From: Undaria pinnatifida | Lineage: Eukaryota > Sar > Phaeophyceae > Laminariales > Alariaceae | DNA: 64,000 nucleotides | Reading direction: 5' to 3' | Assembly (NCBI GenBank): GCA_012845835.1 | Contig: JABAKD010000009.1 | Location: 19,549,318-19,613,317, forward strand | Shown here: piece after piece, positions 1-9,010 of the stretch | How positions within the stretch are numbered: the stretch's first letter is position 1 | Layout: every line of letters begins with the position of its first letter | The notes under the pieces: generated by a model | What the model saw: the letters and a program-made list of their open reading frames with translations, nothing else | Database searches by the model: none | What the model was told of the DNA's origin: nothing | Translations under genes and position numbers: made by a program

Positions 1-930
1 GACTAAATCTGACAGCTGTGGAAGGAAACGCATCAGTTTATCAAGTGAATCCTGTAAGTCGAATAACCGGTGAGGGGAGGGCGGAGTTTTGAAGGACGTG
101 GGGGCCTGGTTTTGATCAAAAGGGAGCGGGGTTGGAGGGGGGGGGAAGGGGGCGGGGGGGACGGGGGGGGGGGCAATTTGTGCGTGGAAGCTATAAATCC
201 TTTACGGGGATAAATCTGACGGTTTTGGAAAAAAAAAAGAGAAGAAAAAAAAAGCACCAGTCTATCATAGGGGGGGGGTTGGGGCGGGGGTGGGGCGGGT
301 GGGGCAGCTCAATTTGTTCGTGGAAACTATACATTATTTTACGGGGATAAATGTAACGGTTTTGGAAAGAATGCATCAGTTTATCATGTATATCCTGGGA
401 TAAGTCGTACAACCAATGAGTAGAGGGCGGAGTGTTCGAGGAGGTGGGGGTGGGATGGGGTGGGGGGAGGGTGGGGGCGGGGGGGGGGGGAGGGCTGGGG
501 GGGGGGGGGAGGGAAGGGCTTTAGGTGGCATAGATGTAGGGGTGTGTTATACGTGTGGTGCTAGGTCTAGGCGATGGTGCGGGTGGTCGGGAAGGAGGGG
601 GCGTTCGGGGCGGGGGGGGGGGGTAAGCAGCGGCATGGATGGCTCTAGAAAAATAATGAGGTGATATCCAGTGCGTGAAGTGTTTATTAATCTGGCGGAT
701 TTCGATATTAGGTGGAGCGTTTGAGCAAGGGAGAGCGAGACGGGGGAGGGGGGGAAGATTTTTTAGGAGGTTTAGGTCACATATAATATGCAAACACACC
801 CCGGCTGTGAGATCAAATATATGTAAGGGCTTGTTATACGCGTGGTGCTAAGTCTAGGCGATTGTGAGGGTGGTGGGAAAAGAGGGAGCGTTGGAGGGGG
901 GGGGTGAGGGGGGTGGGGGGAAAGAATGAA
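1..930. repeat. G-run repeat array, copy 1
   Basis: Degenerate tandem array of units carrying long runs of G (8-12 bases) joined by short unique pieces. One recurring piece reads GTGGTGCTAGGTCTAGGCGA (near 556 and, with a change, near 840). Others are a 'GGAAACTATA' stretch and a 'GGATAAATCTGACGG' stretch. The same pieces recur at 19,800-21,990, so the two arrays share an origin. The proline- and glycine-rich open frames here are products of the G runs and are not called as genes. Confidence 0.75.
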
Positions 931-959
931 AACTACCATATATATATATATATATGTAT

Positions 960-1205
960 TCTACTGTGTGTCTGGTTTTGTCCCCCTCAATGCGGGTTAT
1001 ACAGTTTCCGTGCGCAGAACAAGGCTGAATATCTTAGTCCTCTTGACCCTGGCATTGGCAGGGGAGTCGCCGACCTGTATCCTTCACGAGGGTATACACA
1101 CCCCGTAACACGCGCGATCGAAGTATCACACGCAGCTTGCAAAGATGAGTTTTGATCAAAAAATTGTTTTCGGTCGCGATCTCACAGCTGAAGTGTATTT
1201 TTCTT
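960..1205 (-). repeat. Composite dispersed element (family C1), reverse copy
   Basis: Reverse-oriented copy of a roughly 250-280 bp element. One end carries the short CAGCTG element (CTCACAGCTG at about 1,180-1,190, GCAGCTTGCAAAGATGAG at about 1,132-1,149). The other carries a stretch beginning near 'TTTTGTCCCCCTCAA' with 'GAGTCGCCGACCTGTATCC'. Forward copies are at 19,565 and 20,330, a shorter one at 37,795 and another reverse copy at 4,975. No open frame; probably a non-autonomous DNA element. Boundaries are approximate. Confidence 0.65.
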
Positions 1206-3169
1206 TTTTTAATACCGGTATAAAATTACAGGTCACAGGTAGTAGTGCCAGGTACAGGTAGTAGTGCCAGGTACCAGATATGATATTCAAATGGTCCTTA
1301 CGTTCTGAACCGTGCACGATCCTTGTCGTGGTAGAGGGTAGAGGATGGAGAGGCACCCCTTGGTCGTCATTAAGGCGTGCCGCGCCATGAAAGTTGCTTG
1401 AATTGCGCTTCGGGCACGGTATGTTGTTCACTATAAATCACTATAAAAGATGTGTCCACCCATCAACACCCAGCAGAAACAGTGTCCGTGCCGACGTCTC
1501 CTAAAGAGACGGGCTATCATATCGTATCTTATCATATCATATCATACTTCGAATTATTTACGAGTATCATATCATATTTGGTCACCCGTCACACACCACG
1601 AGACCGTATATCGTACACATTGCGAATACTGGCGAATTCAGCAAGGTGACTTGGCCATGCAATACCAACCGCAATTAATGCCAACCGCAGCAAGCACGCG
1701 GGCAAAAAACGCAAACATTTGCAAGCCAGCACACCAGACTGTTTGCAGTAAGAAAGAAGAGAGCAGCCAAAAAGAACAAGCAATTGGAAAGAATGAAAGA
1801 AGGAAACAGGACGGTACGACAAAAAAAGAACGAGGCACAGCAGACGAGGGTACCTTTCCACTTGTTCGACAACATGGTTGGCACACTCTTGAAATTTATA
1901 TACCCCATCCCTAACCCAATGAAACGCAACAACCAACCATTGTACGGTGAAACCCCCTTCGTCTTGTACACAGTCTGCGTCAACCATGTGGCCGAAAAAG
2001 TGGTAAAACTCTACTGCAACAGACAACCAGCAGACAGCGAGCAACTGCTATCAATCGTAGTATTAGTAGCTTAGTACGAAGCAACACAGCAGATTATGCC
2101 ATCCAACCAACATCGGCGGCAGCAAGCATACTTGTATTGGCTTTGGAATGACCCCATATCATACTGCTGTAGGAGTAGGAGCATTGGCTCATGGTCTTAT
2201 CACTTGTGCACTGCTGTAACAATGTTGCCGACGACGGTGGTGCCAACACCGTCATCGTCGCCCCCGTACCGAACACACAAACGAAGCTTAACAATTAAGC
2301 AGGCAAAGACGCAGCAACAAAGCAGATGACACCACCCAGCCGGCGCCGGGTCAGCGCTCAACTGGGTTCCGAAGGCAACTATTAATACTAGTAATAGAGG
2401 GTTAGGAGCATTTAGGATGCCTGGTCTGTTCTCCACTAACTGCTGCATCTTCGACGGCGGTGTCCACACCGACATTATCCCCTCAATTGCCCCCAAGGGT
2501 TTCCAAAAGGAAAACAGAAAGGGCAAAAGCAAGAAGGGGGGGGGGGGGGGAGTTATTGCGACGAAGAAATGGAAAAATGGAAATAAGAAGCGATGCGAGT
2601 GGCAAGGGGAAAACTGGTTCAGCGAGAACCCGCATACCGGCGGTGGTAGATCCGCAGTAGTATCGGCTGGCAGGGCGGGAGGTGGGAGGTATTGTTCAAT
2701 CAGCAGCGCTGTGTCGCTTTGGATGCCCGAGGCTGTAGTTGCCAGGGCGTTGAGCTGGCTGGACTGCAGCAATGTTGTGTTGTATTATATTGTAGTGATC
2801 ATTTGCAGTAGGTGGCCAAATAAAGGAGCAAACAGAATTTTGAGTGTTGACGTATACAGTGATATCGAACACGCGTCGATCCATAAACGAGCCAGTCAAA
2901 CAAAAAGACGCAGATCTCCTCATACCTCAAGTTTCGGCGAGGAAATTATAATATTAAACCTATTCAACACCCAGCAATGCACGCGATCGGAGTATCACAC
3001 AAAGCTTGCGAAGATGATTTTCGACGAAATCTTCCATCTCACAGCTGGAGTGTAATTTTTTTTCATAGTATTAACCGGCGAGTTGCGAGCCCCCCCCCGC
3101 CCTGCTAGCTTTGCCTTCCGAAGTAGTCCTCATTTTTGTAAAATAATAGCAGGGCCATCCAATGAATAT
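1206..3169. other. No recognisable gene; small repeats and ambiguous ORFs
   Basis: A 65-bp piece at about 1,440-1,505 ('CAGTGTCCGTGCCGA') recurs at 6,415-6,500 and 31,485-31,570, so the open frame starting at 1,450 begins inside a dispersed repeat. ATCAT-type simple sequence lies at 1,515-1,580. The longest frame, 2,417-3,055 (+), runs through a poly-G tract and ends inside a CAGCTG element at 2,985-3,055, and resembles no family I know. An overlapping frame at 1,784-2,074 (+) is also unrecognised. I do not call any of these genes. Confidence 0.5.
2985..3060 (-). repeat. CAGCTG short element
   Basis: About 65-75 bp element: GCTTGCGAAGATGA at one end, a short variable middle containing TTCGACGAAA, then CTCACAGCTG at the other. 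It is one of at least twelve copies in the window; the forward strand is taken as the one reading CAGCTGTGAG first. Confidence 0.7.
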
Positions 3170-4598
3170 CAGGGTTGGGTACTGAGCCGGTACGTACTGC
3201 CAGTAGTACTAGTACTGGCAGTATCCTGAAACTGGTAAACGGACTTGCCAGTACGCCAGTACATCAGTATCTACGAAGATCCCCACATACGCCTCGAAAA
3301 ACAGCGGAAACCCATGTATTCAGGCTGCCGCAGAGAACGCAGAGAGACACAGTCTCACAGCACACCCCACACAACCACACAGCGGTGGAGACCATACGAC
3401 CATGCACAGATTTGTCTCCCCTGTCAGCTCGCCATCTGCTGCAGACCCCGGCGGCGGTGCTAGTGGTTCAGGGGCTGCTGCGTCAGCAGCAGCAGCGACG
3501 CCCGGAGGGTCAGCAGAGCAGCAGCAGCAGCAGCCCGCTGCGCCAGCAGCACATAGTGCAGACCATGTTCTCTCCGGAAAGGTTTTGGCGAAAAAAATCG
3601 CCATCTAAATGAAGATGCTTGTTGTGCTGGTACAAGCAGCTGTGATTTGTGCGCGGCGTAGTTTCCGGTTGGGTAGCTTTGGCACCGTTGTCGTCTTCTT
3701 GTAATCTGTCACTACCGTTGCTTTTCTAGCTACTGTTCTCTTCGGTACACCAACTGATTGCATTCATTCGTGTTCATTTTTTTTTTCTCATTTGGCATTT
3801 GACTTGTGGCGGGGGGTTGGGGTTTGGTGGAAGATATTCCACCGGTTTCTACTTGTTGTTTGTTGTTTTCTCACATTAACTCTTGTCAAAAATCTAAAGT
3901 CCGTGGTCACACAAAGGTGCTGGAGCCCTAGGAAGATCCGAAAAACCAAGTAAAATCAAAAGTCGTCCGGGAAATACTACTCTTTCCCGCCTAAAAACGC
4001 ACGATACGGAAAAAGGCGCACAAGTGAAAAGGTCAAATGTGCAAACTTAACTCACATGGCCGCGGGTATCCACTCAACTACAGCATAGAGTTCCCCCGTC
4101 CCCACAACTAACCAACTCGCGGCTACAAACTACAGCGGTTGGTACTAGTTTCTACGGAGTACAAAACGCTATGAAATGATCTCATGATTCTTAGATGATT
4201 CTGCTATCCATTTCAACTCATGTGAATGGATAGACTGTATCTCCCACGATCATGGAGTTTGTAGGCGTTGCAAAGTTGAAAAAATTTGGTCGACAGTTGA
4301 TCCTTTCTCCAATGTCAAAAAAAAAAAAAAAAAGTGAGTTTTCCTCGCGACAGTGCCTCTGTCAGATGAGCCAAAATCGCTCATTTTTTATGCTTTAGTG
4401 AAGCCCAATCGCGCGTAAAAAAGCGCCTCCAGCGGGGTCCTCCGGGGGCGCCTCCGGCGGGGCCCCCTCACCAGCCGGGGGGGGGGAATGGTGGCGCGGC
4501 TTCGCCGCGCCATCAGTATCTTGATCGGATCCAGTATACTGGCTGCTGTCGCAGCCAGTATACTTTGTACTGGCGCTGCGCGCCAGTACCCAACCGTA
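3170..4598. mobile_element. hAT-like non-autonomous transposon
   Basis: The ends are inverted: CAGGGTTGGGTACTG at 3,170-3,184 and CAGTACCCAACCGTA at 4,584-4,598, sharing a 12-bp core. They are flanked by near-identical 8-bp sequences, ATGAATAT (3,162-3,169) and ATAAATAT (4,599-4,606), as expected of a hAT target-site duplication with one later change. Subterminal palindromes built on CAGTA lie at 3,195-3,270 and 4,515-4,590. Inside, an alanine- and glutamine-rich ORF at 3,402-3,608 (+) matches no transposase motif I can see. The right terminus differs from the usual CAGGG, so the superfamily call is moderate. Confidence 0.6.
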
Positions 4599-4726
4599 AT
4601 AAATATGCAAACACGTTTTTTTTGGGGGGGGGGCTACTTGGAGTTATTGTGTGATCATTTTTGACAGCATCAAAAGTAAAAGGGTAAAGTGTCGAAGTCA
4701 TTATCATCACTGTTATTGTTGTTATT

Positions 4727-4730
4727 TTCT

Positions 4731-4788
<58 letters not shown>

Positions 4789-4800
4789 CGTTGTTTGTTT
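4727..4800. repeat. (TTG)n microsatellite
   Basis: About 23 uninterrupted TTG triplets, slightly degenerate at both ends. Confidence 0.95.
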
Positions 4801-4974
4801 GTCAGTGTACTCGTATAAGTAGTTTGGTTGCGATTATTTTCATTTCTTTGTTTCGCAATGTATGGTAGTAGTCTTGTGACTACATATTAATAGTTTGTAC
4901 CTCTGTAGGACGAATAATCAGGAAGGACGGGGTGGGTGTGCTGCAGTATGTTCATATGTACGAGATCCACAGCT

Positions 4975-5165
4975 GTCTGATTTTGTCCCTCTCAACGGGT
5001 TACTTCATGATGTTTCCGTGCACGGGCATAACACCTTGGGCCTCTTGACCCGGGTATTAGCGGGGGAGTCACCGACCTGTATCCTTCACGAGGGTACACA
5101 CACCCGTGACTGTCATATCCGTAACACGCGCAATCGAAGCATCACATGAATAGACACACCTTGCA
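4975..5165 (-). repeat. Composite dispersed element (family C1), reverse copy
   Basis: Shares 'GTCACCGACCTGTATCCTTC' and the 'TTTTGTCCCTCTCAAC' end with the copy at 960-1,205. The CAGCTG end is eroded: only 'CAATCGAAGCATCACAT' and 'CACCTTGCAAATATTAG' remain. Confidence 0.6.
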
Positions 5166-5225
5166 AATATTAGTACCTACAATGGGACCCGAAGGGTGCG
5201 CCAGCTAGCGCTGGGCTGCGAAAGC

Positions 5226-5288
5226 AACTGAGTTAAATCGACACACGACGCGTATGAAAATACGTGGAAGTGTGGTGACCTAAAGCTT
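5226..5288. repeat. Dispersed repeat split by the hAT insertion (left part)
   Basis: GCAACTGAGTTAAATCGACA and the following 40 bp match, in reverse, 26,870-26,938. The repeat resumes at 6,150 with CCATCCGCCGGAGG. The uninterrupted copy at 26,847-26,938 is the empty site for the transposon at 5,297-6,141. Confidence 0.8.
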
Positions 5289-5296
5289 TATTTTTC

Positions 5297-6141
5297 CAGG
5301 GTAGTCCTCGGGAAAATTCCCGAGGTAATTTTCCCGTGCTGTACGTCGGTCCCGGTACTCGGCGGAATACCGTCATATTTGGGCAAACCGTGTACCGCCG
5401 AAGGCGGTACCGTCAAAAATCGAAAAACCGTCAACCGTTTAAAAAGTACCGTCATTTTGCAGCACCGCCATAAAAGTACCGTCAAATAAGCGAAGTACCG
5501 TTTCCCGTTTAGAAAAACCGTCATATTCAGAACCGTCAAAGATTGTAGGGTGATGGTTTTCATTGAATGTTTTCATGTTTTAGGTTTAATTGTTTTATTG
5601 TTTACAGTAGTAGTATTGTTTTATTGTCTTATATTGGTGCTAAATGTCTAAATGTTGTTTCGCGTGAGGCTGGTGAGTTTGTCAGCTTGACGGTTCGACG
5701 ATTAGTCTAGCCTCTATTCGTCCGTTCTATATAGGTATGCAGGAACATCAGCGGGGTGGTGCCGGCATGCTTGATCGCCGCCCGGCAGGTACTGTCAAGT
5801 ATTTCGTCATTCGTGATTCTGTATTTCTCAGTGGCGGAACCGTCATATTTCAGTACCCTCAAAAAAATACCGTCAAATTTGGCTGTACCGGGACCGGTAC
5901 CGTCGTTTTGCAGTACCGCCAAAAAAGTACCGTCAAATATCGAAAAACCGTCTACCGTCTAGAAAATACCGTCACTTTTCGACACCGCCGAAAAAGTACC
6001 GTCAAATTCGGCGATACCGTGTACCGCCAAAAGTGGTACCGTGAGAAATCGAAATACCGTCAACCGTTTGAAAAGTACCGTCATTTCGCAATACCGTCCG
6101 ATCTGGTACCGTAAAAAAAAACGGTACCGAGGACTACCCTG
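5297..6141. mobile_element. hAT non-autonomous transposon with perfect 8-bp TSD
   Basis: Ends are perfect 15-bp inverted repeats, CAGGGTAGTCCTCGG (5,297-5,311) and its complement (6,127-6,141). Both sides carry the same 8-bp target duplication TATTTTTC (5,289-5,296 and 6,142-6,149). CAGGG termini plus an 8-bp duplication are diagnostic of the hAT superfamily. The interior encodes no transposase; two blocks (about 5,370-5,545 and 5,815-6,120) are built from a degenerate motif of the type TACCGTCA followed by a short A/T spacer. A paralogous empty site exists at 26,847-26,938. It must have been mobilised by a transposase encoded elsewhere. Confidence 0.9.
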
Positions 6142-6259
6142 TATTTTTCCCCATCCGCCGGAGGATTAAAACAAAAAAACAAAAATAGTTTTGACTGGAA
6201 TTTCACTTTATCTTGCAGCTGAAGTTAGTGTCATATTCTTTTTTCCTACATTTAATAAA

Positions 6260-6380
6260 ATGAAAAAGTACACTTCAGCTGTGAGATCGATCGAAAAGGA
6301 TTTTGATCAAAGTCGAGAAAAGGATTTTGATCGAAGTCGACTATGCAAGCTGCGTGTGATCCTTCATACTTCCATCGCGC
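6260..6380 (+). repeat. CAGCTG short element, internally duplicated
   Basis: Begins TACACTTCAGCTGTGAGATC and ends GCAAGCTGCGTGTGATCC. The middle is lengthened by a direct repeat of AAAAGGATTTTGATC. A (TG)n run and a copy of the 'CAGTGTCC' dispersed piece follow at 6,393-6,500. Confidence 0.7.
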
Positions 6381-6599
6381 GTGTTATGGGGTGTGTGTTG
6401 TGTGTGTGTGTGTGTGTGTTCTTCACATTAAACCGTTCTTCTACTCGTCGACATCCAGCACACCCAGTGTCCGTACTGATTCTTCACCCTAGAAAGATCA
6501 GCTCTGTGGTCACAAGCCACGACACAGAGATAATGCATCGTAATGCATTCGACAACGCAATGTCATGCCCTAGTACTGGGTACGACAGGCACAACATAC

Positions 6600-7340
6600 A
6601 TACGTCAGCAACAGAAATACATTGGAAGAGAGAAATACGAAATAAACAAAAACAAAAACAAAAACAAAAACAAAAAACAAGAAACAAAATAAGAAAACAA
6701 ATAAAAACAAAGATAAAAATAAAACAAACAATGAAACAAACAAAATGAAGGGGAAATCGAAGAAACAACCCAACCGCAAAGGAGAGCCAAAGCTCGGAAA
6801 AAAAAACATAATAAAATGAAATAAAATAAAGTAAAGTAAAACCAAAATAAGATAATCCGAACACGAGCCAAAAACCTGGACACGCAAGGAGGGAACAAAG
6901 GGGAAAAAAATACCCCAGAGAAAGACGAAAAGTGCTATGTACCTACTAGTCGGCCTGGTACCTTGCTACCCTGCCTGCCATCTCCTTCCTGCCTTCGTCC
7001 ACCGCGGTCTCCCTTCTATTCCTCCTGTTGCCCCCCCTGCCCCCATTCCCTTGGACGGCTTTCCTTCTACTCCTCCTGTTTCCCCCCCTCCCCCCTTTGT
7101 GTTCTTCTCATTAAACCAAAATACCTTGTAAAAGAGAGAAACAACGAAAGAAACCAAGACAAAATAAATAAATAAATAAATAAAAAGGGGAGCCAAAGCA
7201 CGGGAGATAGAAACATACCCCGAGCATGAGCCAAAATGGACATGCAAGGGGGAAAGGAAGGGAAAAAAAAAAAAAAAAAAAAAAATACCCCGGAAAAAAG
7301 AAACAAGTAGAAGAAGGAAGGCTGGGAGGGCCAAATAAAA
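6600..7340. repeat. A-rich simple sequence and tandem duplication
   Basis: (CAAAAA)n-like sequence at 6,645-6,760 and (AAAT)n at 7,163-7,185. A block around 6,780-6,935 ('GAGCCAAAGC', 'CGAGCC', 'AATACCCC') recurs at 7,188-7,310, giving a tandem duplication with a period near 400 bp. A CT-rich piece at 7,010-7,095 is itself doubled. Hydrophobic minus-strand frames here come from the A-rich composition. Confidence 0.7.
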
Positions 7341-7560
7341 GAGGCTCGTCACCTACCCACCATGCAAGACTCCCTTCATAAGGATAAGAAGGGGAAAGAA
7401 AGTTGTACGAAGTATTATACTACGTATTATACTACAGTAAGTAGTTTGCCGTGGCGTGCGACAGAAAGAACGGTGTAATGTGTAATGCATCAGGCAACAT
7501 GTGAAGACAGCACACAGCAGTAGTTGGTTGGCGACGTGAAAAAAAAACACCAGGCGTTTA
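7341..7560. other. No recognisable gene
   Basis: Short non-coding stretch. A piece near 7,498-7,545 ('CATGTGAAGACAGCACACAG') recurs beyond the neighbouring inverted-repeat element at 7,868-7,915, so that element may have inserted between two copies of a local duplication. Confidence 0.4.
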
Positions 7561-7843
7561 ATTGCACGTACGTGCAAGGTTTTAGAATTGCACGTAAACT
7601 CAGTACAGCCCCTGCCGACCTCGAGAGCAGACCGAGAGCCCCCAAACGGTTGGGTTGGGGTTACGGTTAGGTTTAGTGTCGGGTTACGGTTACGGTTACG
7701 GGTAGGGTCGTGTCTGGGGTCGGGTTGGTCTGGGCAGCGTAACCGTCGTTTTGTGCGGACCTGGACTTGAGAAGCCGCTATACATTAATCGCTTGTATTT
7801 AATTTAGGTGCAAATCTACGAAAACCTTGCACGTACGTGCAAT
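7561..7843. mobile_element. Inverted-repeat element with telomere-like interior
   Basis: Perfect 23-bp inverted repeats at 7,561-7,583 and 7,821-7,843, each containing the palindrome TTGCACGTACGTGCAA. Between them, about 7,655-7,720 holds G-rich repeats such as GGTTACGGTTACGGTTACGG and GGTTAGGTTTAG, which resemble degenerate telomere sequence. No convincing target-site duplication is visible, so the element class is unknown. No transposase frame. Confidence 0.6.
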
Positions 7844-9010
7844 TTCACGGGAGCCTAAAAAAAAAGAGCATGTGAAGACGAAACACAACCGTCACTTGGT
7901 TGGCGAAGTAAAGGATTAAAATGACTTCAACCTTGGTCATGGTATGATGAGCCTTTTTCATCAATACTAACAAACACACGTCGAGCCACGAAAAACACGC
8001 CGGTCAGATATATATATATATATATATGTACAAAGACGGACATTTTATAACTCAAGTCCGCGTTATTCCGCAAACCCCTTCATTTTTCAGCACAGAATTT
8101 GAGTCTTTTGGTTTTTAAATAACAATTCTTTTTTTCTTCGGGTTGATGGCGATGAACCAGACTTGTCTACGAGCGCAGCCTCCGCGGCACAAGAGAGAGA
8201 GGACATCCCCGAGACAGAGGTCTTATTTTGTCTCGTCTTATTTCCTTGCGTTTTTCTGCTTGTTTTGTTGTCTCATTTCACGAGTGCTTCTGATTTTCTG
8301 TTTTGTGTTTGTTTCCTGATTCTTGTTTGTCTTCGTTTTTTTTGTGTCGTTCGTACCCCGTACGCCGGCATTTCGTTTGTTTTCCCGTATTCTCCAATTA
8401 TTTTTTGTTTGTTTCACAGTCTGACCACATAATTTCCATATTTATCTAGGATGAAGAATCAGGATGGGCAAAACACAAAAAATGGCGTGCTGATAATGCC
8501 GTCGGATACGATATACCAGGTAATATGAAGACAACTCGCACACATCGAACTCTGATACAAACAATCGCGCCTGGCGCCTGCCAGGTGCAAAGACGCAAAC
8601 CTCTGTAATTTTCTGCAAGGAAGCTAACAGCACTAACCGGCGGCTTACGACATTCACCCAACTCAGTGCCAACAATAGTTGGCTGGCGGCGGCGTAAACC
8701 ACCCAACTGACTTTGCCCTAATTTTGGAAAATACGTAATCTCAAATATACGTCGAGCCACAAAACCGCGTCGCAAGTCAGACACGAAAAAAACGCGAGTC
8801 TCGGCAATTTCCTCAAGGAACTAAGAGCTGCTGCTGTTGTAACTTCATATGATTAGCGACTTGGATAAATAGTACCCTTCCAACTCGCAGCCCTACAGCC
8901 TAACGAAGTCGTGGTCATTTTTGGTCGTTGCGTTTTCCAAGTCTTAACCCCTTTTTTTTTCTTTTTGATTTTCGCCTCTCGTCTTTGCTTGTTGGTTTGT
9001 TGTTTGATAG
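7844..9010. other. No firm gene; two candidate upstream exons
   Basis: Mostly non-coding, with (TA)n at 8,008-8,029 and pieces of a dispersed repeat ('CACGTCGAGCCACGAAA' near 7,978; 'TACGTCGAGCCACAAAA' near 8,748; also near 37,400). Two stretches could be upstream exons of the TBC gene: about 8,146-8,218 (acidic, ends GAGACAGAG before GT) and 8,450-8,519 (after TTATCTAG, before GTAATA). The second can be read in two frames and neither matches the TBC family clearly, so I leave both uncalled. Confidence 0.3.

Noticed and set aside
2417-3055. 212-codon plus ORF as a gene
   Set aside because: It crosses a poly-G tract, ends inside a dispersed CAGCTG element and resembles no family.
7655-7720. 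Chromosome end
   Set aside because: Telomere-like repeats are short, degenerate and enclosed by inverted repeats in the middle of the window.
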